Source: Brenneria nigrifluens DSM 30175 = ATCC 13028
GTDB lineage: Bacteria > Pseudomonadota > Gammaproteobacteria > Enterobacterales > Enterobacteriaceae
Direction: 5' to 3'
Assembly: GCF_005484965.1 (NCBI RefSeq)
Contig: NZ_CP034036.1
Coordinates: forward strand, 1 to 64,000
Length of the DNA stretch: 64,000 nt
Below are positions 33,598 through 41,693 of the stretch, in pieces. Position 1 is the first letter of the stretch; each line of letters begins with the position of its first letter. A program made the position numbers and the translations under genes. Below the pieces are notes generated by a model. It was not told the origin of the DNA and ran no database searches. It saw only the letters and a program-made list of their open reading frames with translations.

Positions 33598-35829
33598 TCA
33601 GAATTTCGCACGCAATGAGAGTGTGAAATTACGCGGAGCGCCGTATATGTTGTAGGTGCCCCGGGTGCCGATGCTCTCATAGTATTTGCGGTCGGTCAGG
33701 TTCTCCGCGTTGAGCGACACGGTGAAATTTTTGTTGATAGGGTAGCTGACGGTCGCATTTACCAGCGCGTAGCCTCCCTGTACGCGATCGTCGCCATTTG
33801 TTCTGTCCCCGCTGTAGTGGCTGACGGCATAGAGTCCGGCACCGAGGCCAAGGCCGTCCAGCGCACCGCTCTGCACGCGGTAATGGCTCCACAGCTTGAA
33901 GCTGTGCTTGGGTTCGTCCAGACTGTAGGCTTCGGTCTCGGTGCCGTCCAGATAGCGTGAGGTCAGGAAAGCATAGCCTGCGGTGATGTCCCAGCCCGGC
34001 AGCGGACTGCCGCTGATTTCGGCCTCTACCCCTTCGCTTCTGGCCTTGCCGCCGGCGATGTAGACGCTCTCGCCGTTGTCGTTGCCGTCGGGGTAGTTCG
34101 GATCTGATAGCGCCCGGTTGACTTCCTCAACACGGAACAGCGCCAGCGAGGCGTTTAGCGCGCCGTCGTAGAAGCTACCCTTGACCCCGACTTCATACTG
34201 TTCTCCCTTGCGCGGATCCAGCGTCGTACCCTGCGCATTCTTTTCGTCGTTGGGAGCAAAGATTTCGGAATAGCTGCCGTAGACGGAGATCTGCGGCGTT
34301 AGCTCGTAGATCAAGCCGGTGTAAGGCGTAAACTCGCCGCTTTCCGACAGTGTCTTTTTCCACGTTGTGGGTTCGGCGGGATAAATGTCGCGCTCTTTGA
34401 CGCTGAAATTGCTGACGCGCCCGCCGACCACCCAGGTGAACGAGTCGAGCACTTTCAGCCGAGTCTGGCCGTAGAAACCGTTCTGTATGGTGCGGGTGCG
34501 TTTCCCCTGTGTCGCCACCACATCGTATTGCTGTACCGCGGATGAATCGAACAGACTGATGCCGGGTTGCGATGCCAATGCGCCCCAGGTTCTGCCACCC
34601 GTGTACTGTTCCTGATAATCGTCATAGTTGTAGCCGATCAGCGCCTGATGTTCGCGCCCGAACAGTGAGAAGGGGCCGCCGGCGTACAGATCCAGCGCAT
34701 GGCGGTGATACTCGTAATCGTATTTCCGCACCCATGAATAAGACAGCGTATTGGTATCCGGATCGACGCCTACGCCGCGGGGAGAAATGTCGCTATATGG
34801 GGTATCCTTGTTCAGATAGCGGAATTTGCCGGTCAGCGTCCAACCGTTGTTGAAGCGCTGCTCCAACCCCGCGACGTACTCCTGAGTGTGGGTATTGAAG
34901 TAGGCCCACTCAGGGGCGGTGTTGAGCGAGCGCGATACGTCCAGCAGCGCGTAGTTCTTTTTACCGTCATAGGATGGCAGGCCGTAAGAGAGTGCATCAA
35001 TGTTGTCGATCTGATCGGTGAAGGTCAGCGACAGGGTGGTGTCCGGCGTCAGATCGTACTCCACCACGCCGTAGAATACCTTTTTCTCCTGGTGGGTCTT
35101 GTCGTAGAAGAAGTCGCGATCCTGCCAGATACCCACCGCGCGGGCGCGCAGGGTACCGCTGTCGTTCAGCGGTCCGGTGACGTCGAGCTCGCTGCGGTAG
35201 TTGTCCCAACTGCCCGCGCTCAGGGCGCCGCTGAGGGCGAAATGGTCGCGCGGTTTCTTGGTGACGACGTTCACGCTGCCGCCGGGTTCGCCGCTGCCGC
35301 TCAGCAGCGCCGCCGGACCGCGCAGCACCTCCACCCGGTCGTAGATGCCCAGGTCGAACTGTTCCGAGCCGCCCAGGGCGCTGTAGACGGGAACGCCGTC
35401 GATGGAAGCATTCAAATGAAATCCGCGGGAACGGAATTGGCTGGTGCTGGTATTGTTCCGCGTGACGGTAACGCCGGTGACCTGCTGCAGCGCATCGTCC
35501 AGCGTGGTGAGGTTCTGATCTTCGATGCGCTGGCGGGTGACGACGGAGACCGACTGCGGGATGTCTTTCAGCGCCGTCGGCAGCTTGCTGGCCACGGTGA
35601 CGTCCTGCGCGGTATAGGAGGCGGTGTCTTCGGTCGGCGCCTGTCCCCAGACCGTGATGCCTTTAAGCGCAACGGCGTTATTGCCTTCCTCGGAGGGGGT
35701 ATCAGTTGAGGAGACGGTGGCGGAAAAGGCGGTTTCGGCGCCGAACAGCAGGCCGGATACCAGCATCGCCGTCGTGCTCAGCCGGAACGTTTTCGATCGC
35801 CTGTTATGGCGTATGGCGGAGAATGTCAT
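33598..35829 (-). CDS. TonB-dependent siderophore-type receptor (FhuE/FpvA-like)
   Basis: This is an outer-membrane receptor of the TonB-dependent siderophore class. It has a long Sec signal peptide (STTAMLVSGLLFGAETAFSA), a TonB-box-like stretch ALKGITVWG, a plug domain (DIPQSVSVVTRQRIEDQNLTT; YDRVEVLRGPAALLSGSGEPGG) and a 22-strand barrel ending TLSLRAKF with terminal Phe. The plug and barrel recall FhuE and FpvA, suggesting a hydroxamate-like or mixed ligand, but metal and ligand are not proven. ATG 35829 is preferred because AAGGG precedes it by about 9 nt. The promoter holds a CsoR-like operator. Confidence 0.9.
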   Translation of the reverse strand: MTFSAIRHNRRSKTFRLSTTAMLVSGLLFGAETAFSATVSSTDTPSEEGNNAVALKGITVWGQAPTEDTASYTAQDVTVASKLPTALKDIPQSVSVVTRQRIEDQNLTTLDDALQQVTGVTVTRNNTSTSQFRSRGFHLNASIDGVPVYSALGGSEQFDLGIYDRVEVLRGPAALLSGSGEPGGSVNVVTKKPRDHFALSGALSAGSWDNYRSELDVTGPLNDSGTLRARAVGIWQDRDFFYDKTHQEKKVFYGVVEYDLTPDTTLSLTFTDQIDNIDALSYGLPSYDGKKNYALLDVSRSLNTAPEWAYFNTHTQEYVAGLEQRFNNGWTLTGKFRYLNKDTPYSDISPRGVGVDPDTNTLSYSWVRKYDYEYHRHALDLYAGGPFSLFGREHQALIGYNYDDYQEQYTGGRTWGALASQPGISLFDSSAVQQYDVVATQGKRTRTIQNGFYGQTRLKVLDSFTWVVGGRVSNFSVKERDIYPAEPTTWKKTLSESGEFTPYTGLIYELTPQISVYGSYSEIFAPNDEKNAQGTTLDPRKGEQYEVGVKGSFYDGALNASLALFRVEEVNRALSDPNYPDGNDNGESVYIAGGKARSEGVEAEISGSPLPGWDITAGYAFLTSRYLDGTETEAYSLDEPKHSFKLWSHYRVQSGALDGLGLGAGLYAVSHYSGDRTNGDDRVQGGYALVNATVSYPINKNFTVSLNAENLTDRKYYESIGTRGTYNIYGAPRNFTLSLRAKF

Positions 35830-35926
35830 TATTTTCATCCCTTGTCTGCGTGAGTAATATTTTATAATCAATTGGTTGTATTGATTTTTGTTCATATCGC
35901 ATGAACATATTTGCCATTTTTGTTAT

Positions 35927-35955
35927 CTTATAAACCCCATGGGGGTATATGAAAA
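35927..35955 (-). promoter_or_regulatory. Promoter of the receptor operon with CsoR-like operator
   Basis: On the minus strand, -35 TTTTCA (35950-35955) and -10 TATAAG (35927-35932) are 17 bp apart. The spacer holds ACCCC-ATG-GGGGT (35934-35946), a G/C-tract palindrome with AT flanks typical of CsoR/FrmR-family operators. The start of transcription would be near 35920, giving a leader of about 90 nt. A repressor bound there would block this promoter. Confidence 0.65.
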
Positions 35956-36083
35956 TCGATCTGATGCTAGAAAGGATGGCGCAGTATTAAAAATGATTTT
36001 TTTGGATATATTTTTATCAATTTTGTAATGAGAGTATTTATCTTATTGAAAATAAAACATATCTAAATTTGTTATATCGAATT

Positions 36084-36112
36084 CTGATAATAATACCCAT
36101 GTGGGGTATAAA
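36084..36112 (+). promoter_or_regulatory. copA promoter with CsoR-like operator
   Basis: -35 CTGATA (36084-36089) and -10 TATAAA (36107-36112) are 17 bp apart. The spacer and -10 region carry ATACCC-ATGT-GGGGTAT (36093-36109), which matches the site in the divergent receptor promoter. CsoR is encoded as the third gene of this operon, so copper-released autoregulation is likely. Confidence 0.7.
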
Positions 36113-36199
36113 ATTTTTAGCAGCAGGGGTATTTTATCGGCAGCCGACAAGACCGATAAAGGACGGTCTTTTTACCGGGAGCCGAAGGATAACAACACC

Positions 36200-38587
36200 A
36201 TGACCAACAAGAGCGAGACCCTCTCTTTTCATCTGCCGATAGGCGGTATGTCTTGCGCGGCCTGCGCCGCACGCATCGAACGCGTCCTCAACCGCCTGCA
36301 GGGCGTGGAAGCCAACGTTAATTTCGCCAGCGAGCGCGCCAGAGTCCGTTTGCAACCGCAAACCAGCACCTCGCATGAGGTGGTGGCGGCGATACAGAAG
36401 CTGGGATTCGAGGTGGTGGAGCAAAACCTGACGCTGGAGTTAACCGGCCTGAGCGGCGAAAGTTGCGCGCAGCGTATCGAGGCAGAACTTAATGCGTTGG
36501 AGGGCGTGCACGCCACGGTGCGGTTTGCCAGCGGACGCGCCGTGGTGCGCTACGTTCCGGGCCTGATCAATCCGGAGCGGATAGTGCGTCTGATTGAACG
36601 CGGCGGTTATCTGGCGCAGGTAATTGATGAAGGGCGACGCGGCGCCGAGCGCGAACGGCGTGAAAAGACGTGGCGCCGCGAACGGCGAGAATTCCTGATC
36701 GCCGCCGTATTGACGCTGCCTTTGATGATTGAAATGGCGGCCATGTTCTGGGGGCAGGGGCATATGCTGCCCGGCGGGCTGCAATGGCTGCTGGCCACGC
36801 CGGTCCAGTTCTGGAGCGGCCGTCATTTCTATCGCCGCGCCTGGAGCGCATTGCGCAACGGCTCGTCGAACATGGATGTGCTGGTCACCCTGGGAACCAG
36901 CGTCGCCTACCTTTTCAGCGTCTTTACGCTGCTGACCGACGCGCACGGCCACCTCTATTTTGAGGCCAGCGCGGCGATTATCACCCTGGTTTTACTGGGC
37001 AAGCTGCTGGAGGGGCGGGCGAAAGCGAAAACCGGCGCGGCGATAGAAGGGCTATTGAATCTGCAGCCGCCCATCGCCCATGTGGAGAGCAACGGCGTGC
37101 TGGAGGATCGCGATGTGGCTGCTCTGCGCACCGATGACGTTTTTGTGGTGCGGCCGGGGGAGAGCATCCCGGTGGACGGGGTGATCCTTGACGGACTGTC
37201 CGAGGTGAACGAATCCATGCTGACCGGAGAGAGCGTCCCGGTGGTTAAAGGCGTGGGCGCCGATGTGTATGCGGCGACCCTGAATCAAAACGGCGTACTG
37301 CGCGTCAGGGCGACCGGCGTGGGAAGCAATACGGCGCTTGCCCGCATTATTCGCATGGTGGAGGACGCGCAGGGTTCAAAAGCGGCGGTACAACGCCTGG
37401 CGGATAAGATTTCCGCGGTGTTTGTACCGACGGTGGTCGGCATTGCGCTGCTGACGTGGCTGGCGCACTGGCTTATCAGCGGCGAGTTCGCCGCCAGCCT
37501 GGTGAGCGCCGTCGCCGTACTGGTCATCGCCTGCCCTTGCGCCTTGGGGCTGGCGACGCCTACGGCGATTATGGTGGGGACCGGGCAGGGCGCGCGTTCG
37601 GGGATTCTTTTCCGCAACGCCAATGCGCTGGAACAGGTCCAGCGCCTGCAGGTTCTGGTTGTTGATAAAACCGGGACGGTAACCGAAGGAAAACCGGCGG
37701 TGAGCGATGTACTGCCGCAAGAAGGGGTAACCGAGTCGGCGCTGCTCCAGGTGGCGCTTTCTCTGGAGCAGCATTCGGAACATCCGTTAGGACGGGCGCT
37801 GGCGCATTATGCCCGCGCGGCGGGCGTGGAGGCGGCGGCGGTAAGCGCCTTTCAAGCCGTTATCGGCCGGGGTGTCAGAGCCGAAGTGGGAGAGGATGAG
37901 TGGCTGCTGGGCTCGCCGGCATTTCTGGCCGAACGGGGCGTCGCCGTCGATAATCAGCGCATCGCCGCGCTGGAAGCGCAGGGCAAAACGGTGATTGCCG
38001 TGGCGACCGGCCTGCGGCTGCTGGGGTATATCGGCCTGGAGGATCGCCTGCGGGAAGACTCGCGCGACGCGGTGCGCGCTTTGCAGGCGCAAGGGATCGA
38101 GGTGGTGATGCTGACGGGGGACAACCCGCGCGTCGCCGCGGCTATTGCCGCGCAGCTGGGAATCCGGCGGTTTATCGCCCAGGTATTGCCGGAACATAAG
38201 GCGGCGGAAATCGAGCGCATACGGGCCACCGGGCGTTGCGTCGGCATGGTCGGGGACGGCATCAACGATTCGCCCGCGCTGGCGGCGGCGGACATTGGCT
38301 TCGCCATCGGCGCCGGTTCGGACATCGCCCTGGATACGGCGGACGTGGTGTTGATGAGCAACCGGCTAAGCAGCCTGATTGACGCCGTCAGCCTGTCGCG
38401 CGCCACGCTGCGCAAGGTCAAACAGAACCTGTTTTTTGCTTTTTTCTACAATGTGCTGGGTATTCCTCTGGCGGCGTTGTCGTTACTCAATCCGGTTATT
38501 GCCGGTACTGCTATGGCGCTCAGCTCGATTTCCGTGTTGAGCAATTCACTGTTGCTACGTTACTGGAAGCCGACGCGGCGTGACTGA
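36200..38587 (+). CDS. copA: Copper-exporting P1B-type ATPase CopA
   Basis: CopA pumps Cu(I) out of the cytoplasm. The 795-residue enzyme has an N-terminal HMA domain with CxxC (GMSCAAC, Cys19/Cys22), a second HMA-like domain reduced to one cysteine (GLSGESCAQR, Cys89), the actuator TGES, the membrane CPC motif (445-447), the phosphorylation site DKTGT (Asp489), HP in SEHPLG and GDGINDSP. ATG 36200 follows AAGGA. It is the first gene of copA-copZ-csoR and shares a divergent promoter region with the TonB receptor operon. Confidence 0.96.
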   Translation: MTNKSETLSFHLPIGGMSCAACAARIERVLNRLQGVEANVNFASERARVRLQPQTSTSHEVVAAIQKLGFEVVEQNLTLELTGLSGESCAQRIEAELNALEGVHATVRFASGRAVVRYVPGLINPERIVRLIERGGYLAQVIDEGRRGAERERREKTWRRERREFLIAAVLTLPLMIEMAAMFWGQGHMLPGGLQWLLATPVQFWSGRHFYRRAWSALRNGSSNMDVLVTLGTSVAYLFSVFTLLTDAHGHLYFEASAAIITLVLLGKLLEGRAKAKTGAAIEGLLNLQPPIAHVESNGVLEDRDVAALRTDDVFVVRPGESIPVDGVILDGLSEVNESMLTGESVPVVKGVGADVYAATLNQNGVLRVRATGVGSNTALARIIRMVEDAQGSKAAVQRLADKISAVFVPTVVGIALLTWLAHWLISGEFAASLVSAVAVLVIACPCALGLATPTAIMVGTGQGARSGILFRNANALEQVQRLQVLVVDKTGTVTEGKPAVSDVLPQEGVTESALLQVALSLEQHSEHPLGRALAHYARAAGVEAAAVSAFQAVIGRGVRAEVGEDEWLLGSPAFLAERGVAVDNQRIAALEAQGKTVIAVATGLRLLGYIGLEDRLREDSRDAVRALQAQGIEVVMLTGDNPRVAAAIAAQLGIRRFIAQVLPEHKAAEIERIRATGRCVGMVGDGINDSPALAAADIGFAIGAGSDIALDTADVVLMSNRLSSLIDAVSLSRATLRKVKQNLFFAFFYNVLGIPLAALSLLNPVIAGTAMALSSISVLSNSLLLRYWKPTRRD

Positions 38588-38622
38588 GCCCGGCCCGTAC
38601 AATGCGAAATGGAGAGTACTTT

Positions 38623-38835
38623 ATGTCCTATGCTACAATCAACGTCCAAGGGATGGCCTGCGGCGGTTGCGCCAGTAAGGTCAAGAATGCGTTAGGCGCG
38701 CTTAATGGTGTTCAGGGTGTGGAAGTCACGCTGGAAACCGGTCTGGTCAACGTGGAGTACGATGAGACAGAAAAAGCCAATCCGGACGTCTTCCGCGACA
38801 CCGTCGAAGGTCTCGGCTTTGACGTCGTCGCGTAA
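38623..38835 (+). CDS. copZ: Copper chaperone CopZ
   Basis: CopZ-type chaperones carry Cu(I) to CopA in the cytoplasm. The 70-residue HMA protein begins MSYATINVQGMACGGCASKVKN, with the metal-binding CxxC (CGGC) after GMA, and ends GFDVVA. It lies 35 bp after copA, with GGAGAG near its ATG. The csoR reading frame starts inside its last codons. Confidence 0.94.
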   Translation: MSYATINVQGMACGGCASKVKNALGALNGVQGVEVTLETGLVNVEYDETEKANPDVFRDTVEGLGFDVVA

Positions 38836-39163
38836 GTGCGAGTTTTGCGCCGCCTCCGACGAGGCGGCGAATAATGTCGACGCGCGTGATGAGCGCCGGG
38901 TGGTTCAGCCGCGTAAAAAGGCGCTGCTGAACCGGCTGAGCCGCATTAACGGCCAGGTTAACGGCATTGCGCAGATGATTGAGCAGGATCGTTATTGCGT
39001 CGACATCCTCAACCAGATTTCCGCTGCGCGTTCCGCGCTGAACGCGGTGGCGAACCAATTGCTTGCCGACCATACCAACGGCTGCGTGCGCAAGGCCGTG
39101 CTGGAAGATGGCGGCGAGGAAGCGATTGCCGAATTATTGCAGGTGATCCAGCGTATGCGCTGA
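38819..39163 (+). CDS. csoR: Copper-sensing repressor CsoR
   Basis: CsoR is an all-helical tetrameric repressor released from DNA by Cu(I). The 114-residue frame has the CsoR/RcnR/FrmR core (PRKKALLNRLSRINGQVNGI) and the exact Cu(I) ligand spacing Cys60-x24-His85-x3-Cys89. No ATG is in frame. TTG 38819 follows GAAGG by 8 nt and overlaps copZ by 17 bp; the alternative GTG 38900 has a poor ribosome-binding site and would give 87 residues. The longer form has an extra N-terminal CEFC motif. The site it controls is probably the paired palindromes upstream of copA. Confidence 0.85.
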   Translation: MTSSRKCEFCAASDEAANNVDARDERRVVQPRKKALLNRLSRINGQVNGIAQMIEQDRYCVDILNQISAARSALNAVANQLLADHTNGCVRKAVLEDGGEEAIAELLQVIQRMR

Positions 39164-39875
39164 GGGCGTGAAGCCCCGGCATGCTATCCCTGCTAATATC
39201 CTCCCTCGGATTTATGCGCTGCCTTGATATTTAGCCTGCTGATATTAAATACAAATTCACTGTTTAAGCCGTTCACCCCATAGCGTAAGAAATTACGCTG
39301 AGGTGGGCGACCCCGCATGCCAGTGCCGGGCAGGACGCCCGCCATAAAAAATCGTCGGGAGCGATTTTCAACGCCGCTAGCGGCGGCCCGAAGGGCTGAG
39401 GGATCCCCAGAAAATAATTAAGTATTGTTTGATAAATCATCTTAGATAACAGGATGCTGTTTTTTAAAGGTTTTCCTTCGCGTAAAAAATCGCGCTGAGG
39501 TGGGCGTGACCGCCGGGTGAGCGGCTGGGACGCCGCGAAAGCCAGTGCCGCGCCGGGAGCGCGTCAATGGCGGCCCGACCAGCGGTCACGAACGCCGAAG
39601 GCATCGCGTAGCGACGCGATTTCGCGAAAAGCCTGGGGCCACGGGGCGGCGGCGATTGAGCCGCCCCGTGTCGGGCGCGTGCTGCAACGGTGGCAGAAAT
39701 CGACTGAGGTTAGTGCGCACGAAACCCTCACTGCGCTTACAGACATTCCTTACCCTGATTTCTGGGGATTCCTCAGCCCGAAGGGGGGCGGGCAGGACGC
39801 CCGCCATAAAAAAACCGGCTTGTCCTGATGAGGAGACAAGCCGGAAGAGGGTAATAATGATGCAGGTCATTATTA
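39164..39875. repeat. Composite repeat-rich intergenic region
   Basis: No gene is seen in this 712-bp stretch. Two related modules start at 39284 (GCGTAAGAAATTACGCTGAGG region) and 39481 (CGTAAAAAATCGCGCTGAGG). They share blocks with the 481-bp element at 22.66 kb: AGCCAGTGCCG, GCCGAAGGCATCGCGT and GTCGGGCGCGTGCTG. Inverted copies of the dispersed hairpin repeat (GGCAGGACGCCCGCCATAA) occur near 39350 and 39790. Predicted reading frames here are short and lack support. Confidence 0.75.
39808..39844 (-). terminator. Terminator of the DUF1471 gene
   Basis: On the minus strand a 10-bp perfect stem, CCGGCTTGTC with GACAAGCCGG, is followed by TTTTTTT. It lies about 30 bp past the stop codon of the DUF1471 gene. 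Confidence 0.9.
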
Positions 39876-40136
39876 TTAGTTGTAGATTACCGCCGTACCG
39901 CGCAGCAGGTCATTACCGGTTGCGGAGGTGATGGTATAAGCTTGCGCTCCGGCTTTTTCCGCCTTTTCCGCCAGTTGCGATTGCAGAGAGCTAAGGTCTC
40001 TGGCGCCCGTTACCGAGATAACGCCCAGTTTCTGATGCTGTTGGGCCTGCTGGGCGGAGATCTGTTCAGCAGCGGAAGCGCCAAAAGAAACGGTAGCCAG
40101 TACGATGGCGGCGGCGATGGTTTTTACGTTTTTCAT
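39876..40136 (-). CDS. DUF1471 (YhcN/BhsA-family) small periplasmic protein
   Basis: The 86-residue protein has a signal peptide (MKNVKTIAAAIVLATVSFGASA) and the DUF1471/YdgH-BhsA-McbA fold (KLGVISVTGARDLSSLQSQLAEKAEKAGA; LLRGTAVIYN). Family members respond to envelope, acid or peroxide stress and to biofilm conditions; this one's role is unknown. It is divergent from yidR and ends at a strong terminator. A frameshifted relative survives at 28640-28720. Confidence 0.88.
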   Translation of the reverse strand: MKNVKTIAAAIVLATVSFGASAAEQISAQQAQQHQKLGVISVTGARDLSSLQSQLAEKAEKAGAQAYTITSATGNDLLRGTAVIYN

Positions 40137-40361
40137 AATGTCTTATCCTGTTATGAGTGATAAAGAGAAAGGTTGTCGCCTTTCGGTAGAGAAGATGTTA
40201 CGCCAATGATAATGAGTTGGAAAACGGATGTTATTGATGTACTTGTTCTGTTTTTTTGAATGAGATTTTATGGGGTATATTTATTTTTTATGTTATTAAA
40301 ACAATGAGTTATACATAAATCTGAATTTTATTTACAATATACTGACATATATTGCCTGACT

Positions 40362-41693
40362 GTGGTGATTTCTTTGGGTAATGAATTTCAACTGACGTTT
40401 AATGCTGCTGGTCATCAACTTACCAATATTAATATCTGGTCATGTGATGGAAATTGGTTGATCTATGATGTTCGTCCTTATGGATCTTCATTCACTGGCT
40501 TGACTATTGAGCGGGTCAACGTCCATACCCGGGAAAGCGAGGTTATTTATCGGGCCAGGGATGGAGCGAAGGTGGGCGTCGCCACCTGTAGCCCGGTGGA
40601 GCCGCTACGCTATGCGTTTATCCATGGGCCGGAAAATCCGGACGACCGCTGGCAATATGATTTCCATCACCGGCGCGGGGTGATTGTCAGCGACAGCCGG
40701 CGCGACCGCGCGACGACGCTGGATGCTTTCTCCATTACGCCGCCCTACCAGGCGGGGGCGCTGCGCGGTGGTTCGCACGTTCATGTGTTCAGCCCGGACG
40801 CCAGCCGACTAAGTTTTACCTATAACGATCATGTGCTGCATGAGTCCCAGCCCTCGCTGGATTTACGCAATGTGGGGGTGGGGGTGCCGCTACGGTCGGT
40901 GTCCGTCGCCAAACGGCATGCGCGCGAGTATGACGGCAGCCACTATTGCGTGCTGGTCAGCCGCACCACGCCGCATCCCCGGCCCGGCAGCGACGATATT
41001 AACCGCGCTTATGAAGAGGGCTGGGTGGGCGCGGCCGGGTATCGGCGGCGTGACGGCGCGCGGCAACGCTGGGCGCTGGCTTTTATTGGCGATACGCTCT
41101 CGTCCGCCGGCGAGAAAGTGCCGGAAGCGTTTATTGTCGATCTGCCGGAACGGCTGGCCGATTACGCGCGGGAGGGCGACGCGCCGCTGGCGGGCACGCC
41201 GACCGCCATGCCCGCGCCTCCCTTTGGCGTACGGCAGCGCCGGTTGACGTTTACCCATCATCGTCGTTATCCCGGGCTGGTGAGTCAGCCCCGTCACTGG
41301 TTGCGTACATCGCCGGACGGCAGCGAGATTGCCTTTCTGATGAAAGACGACGCGGGCGTGGTGCAACTGTGGACCGTCTCCCCCAACGGCGGCGAGCCCC
41401 GGCAGGTTACCCGCGCTGAATACGGCGTGCAGTCCGCGTTTAACTGGCACCCGCAGGGCGGTTCGCTGGCGTTTGTCGCCGATAACAGCATTATGCTGTG
41501 CGATGCCGCCAGCGGGGAGTTGGTGCGCCTGACCGCCCGCACCGAGCGGGCGCCCAGCGCCGATGCGGTGGTATTTTCACCGGACGGCCGGCGTATCGCC
41601 TATATGCGTGAAATCGACGGGTTCAATCAGATCTTTATCGTGGCGGCGGACGCGCTCACTCCTCGCCGCTCTGCGCCAGCTCGGCAAGGGTGA
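40362..41693 (+). CDS. yidR: DUF3748 protein YidR
   Basis: The 443-residue protein is similar along its length to E. coli YidR, a conserved beta-propeller-like protein of unknown function (TolB-like repeats, for example FSPDGRRIAYMREIDG). Conserved stretches include GLTIERVNV, YAFIHGPENPDDRWQYDFHHRRGV and RPGSDDINRAYEEGWVG. No in-frame ATG precedes them, so GTG 40362 is used. The last 13 or so codons overlap the end of the convergent FAD-oxidase gene by 38 bp, suggesting its 3' end was rebuilt when the downstream island arrived. Confidence 0.9.
   Translation: MVISLGNEFQLTFNAAGHQLTNINIWSCDGNWLIYDVRPYGSSFTGLTIERVNVHTRESEVIYRARDGAKVGVATCSPVEPLRYAFIHGPENPDDRWQYDFHHRRGVIVSDSRRDRATTLDAFSITPPYQAGALRGGSHVHVFSPDASRLSFTYNDHVLHESQPSLDLRNVGVGVPLRSVSVAKRHAREYDGSHYCVLVSRTTPHPRPGSDDINRAYEEGWVGAAGYRRRDGARQRWALAFIGDTLSSAGEKVPEAFIVDLPERLADYAREGDAPLAGTPTAMPAPPFGVRQRRLTFTHHRRYPGLVSQPRHWLRTSPDGSEIAFLMKDDAGVVQLWTVSPNGGEPRQVTRAEYGVQSAFNWHPQGGSLAFVADNSIMLCDAASGELVRLTARTERAPSADAVVFSPDGRRIAYMREIDGFNQIFIVAADALTPRRSAPARQG

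Noticed and set aside
39517..39931. Two 100-130-codon frames between csoR and the DUF1471 gene
   Set aside because: They lie in repeat modules shared with the 22.7 kb element, lack start signals and end inside the DUF1471 coding region on the other strand.
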